Numbered from the stretch's first letter, positions 50,801-59,492 are shown. The stretch: DNA of 64,000 bases from Atrichornis clamosus (GCA_013400975.1 WBMZ01003045.1:1-64000), one strand, 5' to 3'. The notes: a model not told the origin generated them from the sequence alone. Program-made: numbers and translations.

Positions 50801-52817
50801 ATTCATGGTGTGGTTTTCCCCACCCTTGTTCAGATGATCCTGCCTCATCACCACGCTGATATTCCTTTCTCAAACCCATATCACATGCCTGGGCAGCCAG
50901 CCAGCCTACCTGTCTGAGAAAAACAGAGCTGCTTTTCCCCGCCACACCCTGAGCTCTGAGGGTGATAACCCATTGTCGAGAAACATCAGCAATAACTGTT
51001 TGGAAAGCAGATGCCTCTCAAGTTTCACATGCAGCTGTCTTTCCCTGCTGCATCCTTTCCCAGCACGGACCTTGTTGTAGGTGCCATGGCCCCGCTCCTG
51101 CCCGGCACTCCCAGGCGCCAGGATCTGGTTGGTGCCATGGCGTGACCCAGTTCAGGATGCTCCCGTTGCGTGTCACCCACGGCAGCATCCTGTCACACCA
51201 CCAGAAAACTGGTACCATGGAAATGACAGCCCATGTTCATAGCATGGGAGAATTTTGTTTCCTTAGCCATAAAAAACCCGAAAAAACCCAACCCAAACCT
51301 TTCTGCTGATCAGTGCGGAAAGCCTGGGTGTTGATTCTTGGAGTGCTCTGTTAGTGTTCTGGTTTTATTTGTTTCTATAAAGTAGCACCTAGAAGTCCCA
51401 AGAACGTCTCTGATGTGGTAAATAGAGTAGTAAGAGCCACAAAACTTGTTTGCTAAATAAGTAAATCTCTGCAGGCAGACAAACATTAAGAAAATGCTAC
51501 TACTGGAAAAGTTGCATTGATAAAAGAAAATATTTTCACAAAACTATGTCATATATATTTTGAATAAATCTTATTTAAATACTGTCAGAGTGTAGTCCTA
51601 AAATATTTTCTATAACCTTATAACAATTCAATTAGTTAATCTATTCACCAGGTAATGAGCAGAGGGTTGGACTGTATCTTTTGTTGGGTAGAAAGATGTG
51701 GCTTATTCCTTGAGTTAACTCCTTGATTTCAACAAGGCAACTTAGGCAATAATAGGACTCAGAGTCTGACAAGCAATTTCTGACTTTCCATTGTTATGGA
51801 AAATATAATCCTAAACAATTTACAAGAGAAAACAGAAATAATCAAGCATTTTTTTTAAAAAAAGAACTCTCCACCTGTAGACTATCAAAATGTTTACAGA
51901 CCGTGTTTTGTAGATTATAACTTCTATGGGAATAAATAGTGAGAAAATTTATTGCAGAATTTAGATAAACATAGTTTTTTGTATATTTTAGGGAGAAAAA
52001 GATACTGTAGAAATTTCAGATTCTTGGCATTTTTGTAGACACAACTTTAAGACTACAAGTTGCTAATTTTAAAACAGGTCAATCTCTGCATAAACCAAAG
52101 AGCAGATTTGTAATTTATTGACACTCCTCTGCCACCTAAGCTCTGTTTTGCATTACTCTTTAGACTCATTTCTCCAGTCATCACTGTTCTGCTTCGGCGA
52201 TATTTTATATTAAAATGTGTATCTTTTCCCCTTTAAAAAAAAAAAAAAGTTGAATTGCTAATTTCCTCCTGCTCTGCAGTAGGGAAACCCAGGAAAATAA
52301 GCCCTTCTTCCAGAGTGCCGTGTTGTCCAGCCAACAGACCGAATACAGAGCATACGACACGTTGAATTTGCAAACATACACTGCACGGCACAGCTTTAGC
52401 TGTTGTAAATGCCGGGTGGATTGTGTCATGCAGGAGTCCTACTTCCTAATCACTATGAGAAATGAAGGGCAAGCTCGTGAATTAAGGCATGCAACCCGAA
52501 ACAGGTCATTTAGACACAGCTTGAATTAATTCGTTTGCAAAGTCAAAGGCTTCTTTAAGCATAGCTTCAACATATGCAGGAAGGTTTAGAGGAGGTAACA
52601 CAGGCTTTTCTTAACTCTATTTTTCCTTATCTGATTCATGCAGCATCAGAGAAAGCCACACCCCAGCAGCTGCAGGGTTTGCCGGGGGAGGCTGAGTCGC
52701 AGCGAGCAGAGCGCAGGAAAGCAGAAGCAGAATACAGAAAAGTATAGAAAATATAAGCCCACCACTGGCTGGAGATCCTGGCCAGTTAGGAAGAACTAGA
52801 TGAAAGCAGTCACACAT
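1..52817 (-). CDS. AHNAK2: AHNAK2, 5' part of the gene (seven coding exons, 3' end outside window)
   Basis: This is the avian orthologue of AHNAK2, a giant PDZ-containing scaffold protein related to AHNAK and periaxin; family members act at the membrane-associated cytoskeleton and costameres. Seven exons (52763-52817, 5507-5583, 4639-4728, 3835-3891, 3079-3220, 2549-2724, 1757 to the edge) join without a frame break into 784 residues plus two bases. Recognition rests on the start [14 protein letters not shown], the linker [13 protein letters not shown], the PDZ core with [17 protein letters not shown], and SWPKFQSIK followed by [11 protein letters not shown], all of which I recall as near-identical in human AHNAK2 and not in AHNAK. 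Lysine/glutamate-rich sequence with [13 protein letters not shown] motifs begins at the left edge, as expected where the long repeat region starts. An in-frame TAA lies four codons before the ATG. Exon boundaries are read from splice signals and phase, not from transcripts. Confidence 0.93.
1758..2548 (-). other. AHNAK2: AHNAK2 intron 6
   Basis: A 791-base GT-AG intron (GTAGAT ... TTTTAG). It is AT-rich, with a (TA)-rich low-complexity patch at about 2016-2056. I see no conserved element in it; the 93-codon minus frame at 1994-2275 is chance. Confidence 0.85.
2549..2724 (-). CDS. AHNAK2: AHNAK2 coding exon 6 (second half of PDZ domain)
   Basis: This 176-base exon has acceptor CCACTTGCAG and donor CAG|GTAGAT. 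It completes Gly141 and encodes residues 142-199: [37 protein letters not shown], then a polar tail ending in HKKERMGQ. The segment [18 protein letters not shown] is the alpha2 helix and last strand of the PDZ domain and is the most diagnostic AHNAK2 peptide here; AHNAK itself has a clearly different sequence at this point. The exon ends in phase 0. Confidence 0.95.
2725..3078 (-). other. AHNAK2: AHNAK2 intron 5 (splits the PDZ domain)
   Basis: A 354-base GT-AG intron in phase 1, interrupting the glycine codon before DQLL within the PDZ domain. I see nothing else in it. Confidence 0.88.
3079..3220 (-). CDS. AHNAK2: AHNAK2 coding exon 5 (first half of PDZ domain)
   Basis: This 142-base exon has a pyrimidine-rich acceptor (TTTTTCTCTCTCTAG) and donor GAAG|GTACAG. 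It encodes residues 94-140 and the first base of Gly141. It opens with [20 protein letters not shown], the first beta strand and carboxylate-binding loop region (about residues 109-113, SGFSV), then [19 protein letters not shown] and KIFSLRE. PDZ domains of this family bind partners or self-associate; in periaxin and AHNAK proteins the PDZ is known to form intertwined dimers. Met96, at the exon start, sits in a strong initiation context (ACAATGG). Confidence 0.93.
3221..3834 (-). other. AHNAK2: AHNAK2 intron 4
   Basis: A 614-base GT-AG intron (GTCAGT ... CTCTAG), phase 0. It is AT-rich and unremarkable. Confidence 0.8.
3835..3891 (-). CDS. AHNAK2: AHNAK2 coding exon 4 (short linker)
   Basis: Fifty-seven bases with acceptor ATTTTTCAG and donor CAG|GTCAGT, phase 0, encoding residues 75-93: [23 protein letters not shown] corresponds to LQED, where I recall the equivalent human exon beginning. 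The human linker is longer and arginine/serine-rich, whereas this one is short and lysine/glutamine-rich. Support comes from the paired splice sites, the conserved phase and the position between exons 3 and 5. Confidence 0.78.
3892..4638 (-). other. AHNAK2: AHNAK2 intron 3, probable GC-AG intron
   Basis: A 747-base intron bounded by AAG|GCAAGA and TTTTTCAG. The first two intron bases are GC (4638-4637). GC-AG introns are a recognised minor class, and their donors usually compensate with a near-perfect surrounding consensus, as here. I see no other element inside. Confidence 0.75.
4639..4728 (-). CDS. AHNAK2: AHNAK2 coding exon 3 (conserved linker, GC donor)
   Basis: Ninety bases, phase 0 at both ends, encoding residues 45-74 ([20 protein letters not shown] then [10 protein letters not shown]). 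The segment [13 protein letters not shown] is the best conserved linker motif upstream of the PDZ domain. The acceptor is CTTCCACAG. No usable GT donor keeps the frame: three codons past the exon the frame meets TGA. The sequence AAG|GCAAGA fits the consensus of the minor GC-AG intron class well, so I end the exon there. Confidence 0.85.
4729..5506 (-). other. AHNAK2: AHNAK2 intron 2
   Basis: A 778-base GT-AG intron (GTGAGT ... CTTCCACAG), phase 0. I see no repeat or conserved feature in it. Confidence 0.85.
5507..5583 (-). CDS. AHNAK2: AHNAK2 coding exon 2 (acidic Asp/Ala stretch)
   Basis: This 77-base exon follows a good acceptor (TGCTTTCAG) and ends at a strong donor (TCT|GTGAGT). With the split glycine it encodes [13 protein letters not shown] followed by an acidic run, [13 protein letters not shown], which completes residues 19-44 and ends in phase 0. 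The run is built from GATGCN hexamers and looks like a short coding repeat that could vary in length. SGRQL and the proline/glutamate sequence after it correspond to the human exon; the exact Asp-Ala alternation is not something I recall from mammals. Confidence 0.88.
5721..5792 (-). mobile_element. CR1 LINE 3' fragment
   Basis: The sequence CACAGAATGGTTTGGGTTGG through GACCTTAAAGATCATCTAG and CATGGGCAGGGA is the typical 3' terminal region of avian CR1 elements, in reverse orientation (3' end to the left). Only about 70 bases remain, ending just inside intron 1 about 140 bp from exon 2. Confidence 0.88.
5793..16067. other. Intron 1 block without recognised gene
   Basis: Unique-looking AT-rich intron sequence. 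It contains the (AAAT)n array and a modest CpG-rich patch at about 10.38-10.55 kb under several overlapping chance frames. I see no exon, RNA gene or mobile element I can name. Confidence 0.6.
14391..14418. repeat. (AAAT)n microsatellite
   Basis: Seven uninterrupted ATAA/AAAT units. Confidence 0.97.
16068..16203. repeat. Interleaved duplication around a single N
   Basis: Block A (22 bases, TAGCAGTGACTGAAATATTT plus GC) occurs at 16068-16089 and 16118-16139. Block B (23 bases, AACTACACTGAGAGCAGAAT plus TTG) occurs at 16090-16112 and 16181-16203. The single N is at 16113, between the two arrangements. It looks like a mis-joined assembly or two alleles placed in series. Confidence 0.9.
16439..16545 (-). 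mobile_element. CR1 LINE 3' fragment
   Basis: TCACAGAGTCATGGAATGG, then ACCTTAAAGACCATTCTG, CCATGGGCAGGGACATGTTC and CACTAGAACAGGTTGCTC follow the CR1 3' untranslated consensus in reverse orientation, with a short deletion after GGTTTGG. Similarity fades after about 16545. Confidence 0.88.
20611..20647. repeat. (TG)n(TA)n compound microsatellite
   Basis: About six TG units followed by about a dozen TA units, ending roughly 50 bp before the solo LTR. Confidence 0.97.
20699..21239 (+). mobile_element. Avian endogenous-retrovirus solo LTR
   Basis: A roughly 540-base element from TGTTTTGGCTGGGGTAGAG to ACCATGACA, bounded by TG and CA. It includes TAGCTGGTACGGGGCTGTG, TTATTGCTGAGCAGTGCTTC, GAGCAGGCTGGGGGTGCACA and ACCTATTAAACTG with an ATTAAA polyadenylation signal at 21152-21157. 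I recognise this as a common interspersed LTR of bird genomes but cannot assign the family securely. No internal retroviral sequence is present, so it is a solo LTR. The position where related copies have a TATAAAG box reads TGTAAAG here. I could not identify a convincing target-site duplication. The overlapping 113-codon frame is not a gene. Confidence 0.85.
21280..21313. repeat. (AAAAT)n microsatellite
   Basis: About six ATAAA units starting about 40 bp after the right end of the solo LTR. Confidence 0.96.
21314..30187. other. Intron 1 block without recognised gene
   Basis: Apart from the CR1 fragment at 25.87 kb there is nothing I can assign. GC content rises at about 22.5-24.7 kb, where many short frames overlap on both strands with no recurring domain motif. 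A 10-base unit CACTGGTTTT is repeated at 23451-23470. Confidence 0.55.
25866..25948 (-). mobile_element. CR1 LINE 3' fragment, different subfamily
   Basis: CAGAATCACTGAATCATCAA, TTTGGAAAAGACCTCCAAGA and TCATCAACTCCAACCTTTGA follow the second common avian CR1 3' type (with AAAAGACCTC and CCAACC), distinct from the GGGTTGGAAGGGACC type elsewhere in the window. Reverse orientation; strongly truncated. Confidence 0.8.
30188..30263. repeat. 38-bp tandem duplication
   Basis: Two copies, apparently identical, of a 38-base unit beginning ACACACTCGTTCATCCCTTA and ending TTTCCATGC, at 30188-30225 and 30226-30263. Confidence 0.95.
30577..30730 (-). other. Candidate alternative non-coding first exon
   Basis: On the minus strand this stretch follows the CpG-rich patch and ends TTTTTG|GTAAGT (GT at 30576-30575), matching the six intron bases of the donor consensus. 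It contains no ATG in the sense direction and has a purine-rich GAGAGA tract at about 30652-30680. Splicing to exon 2 or later would place Met96, just before the PDZ domain, as the first in-frame start. A GTAAGT occurs by chance every few kilobases, so this is only suggestive. Confidence 0.3.
30731..31095. promoter_or_regulatory. Intronic CpG-rich patch (candidate internal promoter)
   Basis: About 22 CpGs in 365 bases inside AHNAK2 intron 1, well above the local background. In the minus direction it leads into an ATG-free stretch (30577-30730) ending in a consensus donor. This arrangement fits an internal promoter for an alternative AHNAK2 first exon or a minus-strand lncRNA. It is smaller and weaker than the island at 60.8 kb, and there is no direct transcription evidence. 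Confidence 0.4.
32095..32370. repeat. AT-rich low-complexity region with inverted repeats
   Basis: Nearly pure A/T sequence. The TATATAAT and ATTATATA runs at about 32300-32360 are partly self-complementary and flank a CATATGCATG core. Confidence 0.85.
32546..32675 (+). mobile_element. CR1 LINE 3' fragment
   Basis: Forward-oriented CR1 3' end. It begins GTTCAAGGCCTGGATGGGAC, continues TGGTCTGGAGGAAGGTGTCC and CTGCCCATGGCAGGGG, and ends TTCCAACCCAAACCATTCCA plus the terminal octamer-like TGATTCTGTG. The 189-codon minus frame over this region is antisense of the repeat and not a gene. Confidence 0.9.
32676..52762. other. Intron 1 block without recognised gene
   Basis: About 20 kb of intron with the poly-T run at 47.8 kb and modest GC/CpG-rich patches at about 44.5-44.9 and 48.66-48.96 kb. 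I recognise no exon, repeat family or RNA gene. Older diverged repeats may be present that I cannot identify by eye. Confidence 0.55.
47807..47835. repeat. Poly-T run of 29 bases
   Basis: Pure T tract followed by ACAG. It could be the tail of a minus-strand retroposed copy, but no source gene or AATAAA is recognisable to its right. Confidence 0.97.
52763..52817 (-). CDS. AHNAK2: AHNAK2 coding exon 1 (start codon)
   Basis: Encodes 18 codons plus one base, beginning [18 protein letters not shown]. The ATG is at 52817-52815 with A at -3, and an in-frame TAA at 52829-52827 precedes it. The donor is read as G|GTGGGC with GT at 52762-52761, because the single leftover G joins the GT that opens the next exon into a glycine codon. 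This gives SGSGRQL, matching the human join in my memory. The donor is weaker than consensus. Two cysteines sit within the first four residues and are possible lipidation sites. Reading through the donor keeps the frame open for a further 48 codons (see findings). Confidence 0.9.
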
Positions 52818-52938
52818 CTTGGTAGATTATGGTGGTGGTACAGCAATAACAAGAGAGGAAAACTTTGTCTTTTCAGAGGATCCCGGTGCAGAATCAGCCC
52901 CAGTCCAGAGGAGGAGATGGAGACTTTGTGATTCAGTG
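52818..52938 (-). promoter_or_regulatory. AHNAK2: Candidate 5' untranslated part of the first coding exon
   Basis: Directly upstream of the ATG. On the minus strand CACTTTTCCTGCAG (AG at 52940-52939) is a good 3' splice-site match. If used, the first coding exon would start at 52938 with about 121 bases of leader, and a non-coding first exon would lie further upstream, perhaps in the CpG island at 60.8-61.6 kb. Alternatively transcription starts close by without a CpG island. I cannot decide between these. Confidence 0.35.
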
Positions 52939-55900
52939 CTGCAGGAAAAGTGCAGCTAGACTGAAACTAAATGCTGACACACTCCTCAGCCTCTCAGTGA
53001 ATATACATCCTTGGATGCCAACCAGATTATTCCGGGTTGCCCTGCATTGCATTATGCCTCACTGATCACTGCTTGCAGAGCTGGAGTTCAGGTCAGTGCA
53101 GAGAGAGAAGAGGAGTGATGTAGATGTTCCTCGCAGAGTCTGAAGACACTTAGGGAGATTGATGAAGGATGCCCAGGCTGCCCGATTGGCTGCTGCACTC
53201 CCCAAGCTCCAGCTGAGAGGCCACGCTGACAGGAGAGCACGGCAGCCTCCTGGTGATGGAGAGAGACAGGAGTGGGATGGGGATGGAGAAGTGTTTCTGC
53301 ATGCTTCCCTGAGACATCTTTACAAAGCATGGAAATCATGCTGCCCATTCCCTATGTAACCAGCCTGGGGCCAAAACCAGCTGCCGTGCAAGGATGCACA
53401 TTGGGTCTGATCCAGCACCCACTGAGATCAGTGGGACAAGTTTCCCTGATCCTAGGGAAGCTGAGGAGAAAACAAGAGCAACTGGTGTGAGTCAGGAGGC
53501 CAGTGCTGCTAAAGACAGGGAATTTGCCCATACCATCACCCCTGTTTGCTGGCTGTGAGTATGGCAGTGATCTGTGTATGGCAATGAGCACAAGTCAGGA
53601 AGGGACTTCAAGGCTTCACGCTAGAGTTGGCTTTCGTATTTAAGGCAAGGAAGGCAACCCATGTGGCTGTACTGCTTTTGGCATCCACCTCAGACCATGC
53701 CTAGCCCTTAGTTCATCTTGTGGAGCGTAACCCCCACGACACCAGTTAGCTTGGCCCAGCCAGGTGTGTGGGGATTTGGTGCCTCAACGATCACAGGAGA
53801 GGCGACTCCCACCAGAAGTCAGGTCTGTGGACTTCTGGGGCCAGGGTTCAACTCCCATGGCTTTAGATGGCTACAGAATAAAAACTTAATCCCGTGTCCC
53901 ATAGTAGTCAAAGGACTGTAGTCATCCAACCACATGGCTATGCACCATCTCAGCACAGGCTGTGGAGGCACCACTTGGGTAGGAGCAGCAGTGGCAAGTG
54001 GTAAACATTTTGTTCAGTGTATCTCTAACATTTATACTCTGCTAACTGTGCCTAATGGCATAAATCCTTGAGCATCTGAGCTAATCCAAGGCCTCAGTTT
54101 GCCATTGCTCAAACGTGGCAAAGATGGATCAGAAGATAGAGCGGTGACTCAGGGATTCTCTCTGCGCATAGGATGTGGTTTCTCTCTATTTGCAGAACCA
54201 GCTGATCTAGGGAGCAGTGTGGCATCTGACAAGTGAATTATTCTTAGTGCAGTAGAGGAATAAAAATCCATGTGTTATTTCCTACTGTTGAAAGCCCTTT
54301 AAAGATACCCTTTTGAACATAGTAAAATATTTAGTGAAAACGACAACAGTTCAAGTAAAAATGCAGATGCAGCACATGTACACGCACACGCAGGAGAACA
54401 GCTCAGCTGGAAGATCTCCTTATTTACCCATTTTAGCCATAACTTTGCACCTACAAAGTCAAAATACTTCTTGTAGCAGATATTTTCAGTTAGCTTTATT
54501 TTTGCTTCTGATATGGGTAGTGATTTCCTGTAAAATGCAGAAAGTATGCAGGATAAGGAATGCACCAATATGTCACCATCCAGCACAGGAAGCAGCAGGG
54601 CAGGGCCTGGAAGAGATACATAACTGGGAACTAGATTTAAATGAGGTTTCAGAGCTTGAAGAATGACATGTGCAGTAGGTAGTCCAGCACTGTGCTGCCA
54701 GGCACCTCAGCTCTCTGCCTGGGCTGCTGCCTCGTGCTGAACACAAATACCCTCTGGAGGTACCTTGTTTCTCTTGCCCAAGAGGTTGGATGTCTCCTGC
54801 ATGGGCCCACAGCTGCTCTGTGGGGGAATTTCAGTCTGTCTCAACTCCTGAGCCTGCTGAGCCACTGGATCTCCAGAGATGTTTTGTTATGTGTCCTTGG
54901 AGCATAATTTACCCATGGTAGCAGGTTTGGGTTTCTCCACCTGCAGTGGTTTAGGGTGGCACCCACTTTTGTCATAGCACACCAGTCCATGGAGCACTCT
55001 CCTGGCATGCACGTGGTCTGGGTTTAGTTCTCACCTTGCTCTGCAAGGGTTTGGATCCATATTTTCCTTCTCTCAGAAGAACCAGAGACATAAATATGGA
55101 GCTGCATTGTGTCTGGAAAACATTTTCTCTTGACACCATTAAGAAAGCTCTGTGTCTCTTGCTTGCTGAATGCATTCCACCAATCTTCACAAATGTAGGT
55201 GAAGAGAAAGTGACAGCCTCTTCAGGAAGAAAATGGTCACAAATCAACAGCTCCTTGTCCTTGGACCAGATGTCACCACAGTGGCAGTCACTGCTGAAAC
55301 ATGGTCTGAGGTGCTGATAGAAGCGACAAAGATTTGGAACTGCACAACCACAAAGACCTGCTGGCCAACCTCTGCAGGGTCACAGCTCAGCCTGTCCTCC
55401 CTAGGCTCTTCCCAGCCTCCTTCTGCTTTCTGCAAGCATTTTCAATCTGTGAATAGGGCTAATGCTACAGTTTTCTGATCACACCCTTTCTCTGTAAAAT
55501 CCAAGTGTCTTGTCCTTGGAAAATGTCCTCTCTCCTTATTGCTCATTACGTTTAAGCAGGTGGAGATGCCCCCAGGGCTGGCAGCTGGGTCTGATGGCCT
55601 CAGGGCAAGTGTGTCATGGAAATATCCACAGATGACAGAGGAATAGGGAAAAGCAATTGCAATGTGCTAATGCTCCCTCAGGGGTTGCGAGAAAAAATGA
55701 GATAGACAATACCAGACCTTTCTTGTGACATTTCGCACCCGTGAAGAGTTGTGGTGGGGGAGGAGCAGCCCTTGGTGCAAGTGCCCCCCTTGTGATTTGG
55801 GAAAACTGCCTGTCTGGGGGCCTTTCTCCATGTGCTGTGCAGCCTTGGTGCTCTGTATCCCTTCACTGCTTGTCATGTACCCGGGGCCAGGCTGAGTTGG

Positions 55901-56988
55901 ACATGGAAGGGCCTGACCAGGCCACCAGCTGAGCAATGTCCCAGAGCAGGGCAAAGTCATTAGCTGTCAGGAGTTTGGTGGTGTGGTTTTCCTGGGCCCT
56001 GTGTTTCCCACCGTGTCTTCAAAGACCCAAAAGTGAGGTGCTGGGGGCAGTATGTTTGCAGACTTAGGTGGAGAGTGACTGAAGTGTCTTTGGTTTTCAA
56101 AGAGGGACATGTACAGTGCGAGTTAATTATCGAGGATTTTTAAATAGTGTCTGGAAAGGGAAATAAACCGCTGAGGGGAGGTTCCTCTAGCAATGGGCGT
56201 TGCAGACACACACACACACACCTTTCCATTAGTACTTAAGGAGCCTGGAGGATGGATTCAGTCCAGTTTCTCCATTTCCTTTTGTACACAAAGGTGCATA
56301 ATGCCCATCCAGCCACCTCAGGGCCCCTAGACATCTGCATGGGGCTGGCAGATCTGACACAGGACCCCGGATAAACCAGTTCCCTTCCAGAGAGGCCAGC
56401 TGAGGCAAGGTAGCATATCCTGGTCATCTCAGAGAGCACCATTTGCCTGCGTTTGGACAGCTGGACCTGGCCAAGGAGGCTGCACTTTGACATTGTTAAA
56501 GCTGAGTCAACCCATCTGTTCTGGATCTTGACAATTAGAATGATGGGTAGATTGAAATTGTTCAGAGATGCATATTTATTTTTCTACATTTACTCCTACT
56601 TCTTTTGTTTGAATTACTCTTTCCCTTGCAATTGAACTTTACCAAACAGTGCAGCACAAGTGAAAATGTGTCCTCAAAGGAGCTGTCCTGTGTGTGCTGC
56701 CTGGATAGCAACACCTCATTGGGCTTCTTGTTGAAAACTTCCTTCTCTGGATCCACTTCATGTCACAGACTCCTCCAGTAGGATTTATGGCTCTGACCTG
56801 GCACACCTCGTTCCCTCTGTGTTGTTGGAGGAGGAGCACAATGTGCAGGAGCACAATGGCAGGGTGAGGTCAGGGCACAGAGCTGATCTCCCTCCCCAGC
56901 TGGTCGATTCACACAATAACACCATAGTGTTGCCAAAAATATAAATACTACCAGAAAGTAGGGGCTAGAAATATACTTCCTAGAGGTA
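52939..56988. other. Upstream region without recognised gene
   Basis: Sequence 5' of the AHNAK2 start codon. It may contain a leader exon or proximal regulatory sites, but none is obvious. There is a short CA run at about 56208-56221. I see no coding gene. Confidence 0.5.
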
Positions 56989-57450
56989 TCACAGAGTCAT
57001 AAAATAGCTTGGTTTGGAAGGGACCTTTAAAGGCCATATAGTCCAAACCCCTGCAATGTGCAGGGACATCTTCAACTAGGTCAGGTTGTTCAAAGCCCCA
57101 CCCAGCCTGACCTTGAACACTCCCAGGGATGGGGCATCCATCACCTCTCTGGGCAACCTGTCCCAGTATTTCACCAATTTCATTGCAAAAAACTTCTTAA
57201 TACTTCAACTTTTAGTTTAAAACTTTCCCCCCATGTCCCATTACTACATGTCCTTGTAAAAAGTCCCTCTCCAGCTTTCTTGGAGCCCCTTAAGGCACTG
57301 GAAGGCCCTCCAAGGTCTCCCCAGAGCCTTTTGCTCTCCAGGCTGAGCAACCCCTGCTTTCTCAGCCTGTGTTCATAGGACAGATGCTTCAGTCTTCTGA
57401 TCATCTTCGTGGCCTCCTCTGGGCCCGCTCCAGCAGGTCCATGTTATATC
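56989..57450 (-). mobile_element. CR1 LINE fragment, the longest in the window
   Basis: About 460 bases of reverse-oriented CR1. It runs from the terminal TCACAGAGTCATAAAATAG through GACCTTTAAAGGCCATATAG, TTGAACACTCCCAGGGATGG, GTCCCTCTCCAGCTTTCTTG and GGCTGAGCAACCCCTGCTTT to CCCGCTCCAGCAGGTCCATG. Substitutions and small gaps show it is old, and no reverse-transcriptase frame survives. It lies upstream of AHNAK2 exon 1. Confidence 0.93.
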
Positions 57451-59492
57451 CTGAGCAATTCCTCCAGATGTCAGCTGGGTCAGCCCTCACCCTGTCTCCA
57501 CACACCTGTGTGTTCAGATGACTTTGCTGTAGGCCACTGTGTGTGGGAGGAAGAATTCCAGCTGTCCTTTTGCTTTGCAGTTTTCATACTACTGGAAGGT
57601 TGACGAGGCTGAATGCCTCCCTGATCCTCAAATACATGGACAAAACATGGGGAACATAGCTCGTGCCTTTGAAACTCAGAGCCAGGGGAAGGCTGCTCAG
57701 CCACTGGCATCTTGTCTCAGTGGGGCCGGCTGCTTGAGACTTGCAGGGTCTTCTCCAGCCCTCCAGCTGCTCTGCCACGGCACATTGCTGAAGTGGGAGC
57801 AGCTTCTTCATTCCCATGGGCCCTGATGTCACTGTCACCCTGCACTGTAAATTTACAGGTTGCACAGCTGTCTCCCAGCCTCGATTCCTACATGCTTCTC
57901 AGCATCTGCACTCTAGCATCCAAATTAATATCCTTGCTCCTTTGAAAGCCCAGATTCCTCTCTCTTCATTCTCTTCTTGCTCTCAGAGTCCTGCTGTTCT
58001 TTACCATTGACCCTCAGTTGTTAATTACTGTTCATATGGTGCTGCCACTGCCTGAGCAATTGTGGAAAATGGGTGGCAAGAGATTTTTCTACTGAGGTCT
58101 GTTGGGATCAGAGGGAAGCTGCATTGCCCTGAGAAACGTTCACAGTGCCATGTCCAACAGAAGGTCCAGCTAGCCCCTCCACAGCCTCCCCTCTCCCCTT
58201 CAATGGCCTCCTGAAGTGTACCCATTCTTATTTGCTATATGTCTTCTGCTTGGATTTATAGTCTGGCCAGTTCAGCTGTTTGAGATCCTGCAAGACCCTG
58301 CAACATCTCCTGAATTACCAGTTGTCTTATTAGTTATATCTGCCTCTGTGCTTTTTTCCTAGAATGTTTTACTTCATTTTCTAGGTGATTGTATGTTTTA
58401 GTCTACGTGACATGGACCAGTTCCAGTGACTTTTCCCACCTCACTTTTGTGATCTGGTATCTGCTGAGTTACACAATCTCCTCTGCCGGTAACATTCAGC
58501 TCATCACTCCCCCAGGTAAAAATCTGCTTAGGGAGCTGCTCTCATCTCAGATGCACAAACCTTTTCTGGCACAAATGCAATGGGAAAGTAAGGCAACAAA
58601 GTTCCCTGGAGCCAAATGAGTGTCATTCATTCCTGCCATGTCTTGCTGTTTCAAGCAGTACTGCAAGAACAAAACAGAGAACTTAGGAGCAAGTTTAGAA
58701 GTTGTCTGAAACTGTTCCTACAGGCAAGCAAAGCTAATAATTGTGCATGGAAAAATTAGATACAAAACATTAAAATATTTTGCCTGAGATAAAAAAATAG
58801 CTTCTCAACTTTGTCCTTCCAGCCCCGTCCCTCCCTTTTAAATTTGTCTGTGATTTGCTCCACTGTTGGAGCTGTGCACGTGGAGTATCCAAAGTGAACA
58901 TGCAAGACACTCTTGGGTTCTGCTGCAGCCTCCCTGATGCAGAAAGAGCCCAGGTGCAGTGGCCTTTAGCATGCACAGTCCAGATGCATGAAAAAATGGA
59001 CCTTTTCTAAGAAAATTTGGGGCAGCTGTTTACACTGCTGTTTTACTTCTAGCCTGAGATCTTTTGCTTTAGTCACTTGAGATCACACCATTTTGCTGAA
59101 CTGAGTGTAGACTTCAGAATATGGTTCCTGACTGTAAAGGATCTTGTTATGTGGGTTTGTTCTTTTCTTTAAACATGTATGTATTTAATGCATGTATGTG
59201 AGCATGTATTAGTACATCCTTGGAGTGGGGAAGGAAGAAAGTATGTGGCGTCCAGTGGATTTCTGTACGGTCATGTTTTGATGTCCTGACTCAGCTGTTC
59301 TTCTGGCCAATCTGTACGGACCAGCTGTTCAAAGCTATTTAGGCACTGGACATCTTAATATAGTTCAGCATCTGTCTCAGGCTGACTGAGGACTGGGCAA
59401 GACCTGTAGAGACTTATCCCTCCATGGCTGTCATTTGTAAAGACACTGGCTTTTGCTGCTGATATGACTGGGCCCTCTGTGCCTAAATGTCT

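Larger units (their letters stand above)
5584..52762 (-). other. AHNAK2: AHNAK2 intron 1 (about 47.2 kb)
   Basis: A very long first intron (GTGGGC ... GCTTTCAG, phase 1) separating the 18-codon first coding exon from the rest of the gene. It contains the CR1, LTR, microsatellite and tandem-repeat features listed separately. Reading the open frames on both strands, I find no second protein-coding gene: none resembles a known family, and the longest (252, 197 and 189 codons) lack conserved motifs or cross repeats. Besides 30.73-31.10 kb, modest CpG-rich patches occur near 10.38-10.55, 44.5-44.9 and 48.66-48.96 kb; these could be regulatory but nothing further supports that. Confidence 0.85.

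Noticed and set aside
53745..53870. tRNA-like A- and B-box words (TGGCCCAGCC and GGTTCAACTCC)
   Set aside because: The T stem pairs at only three positions, and no acceptor or anticodon stem forms at the right spacing.
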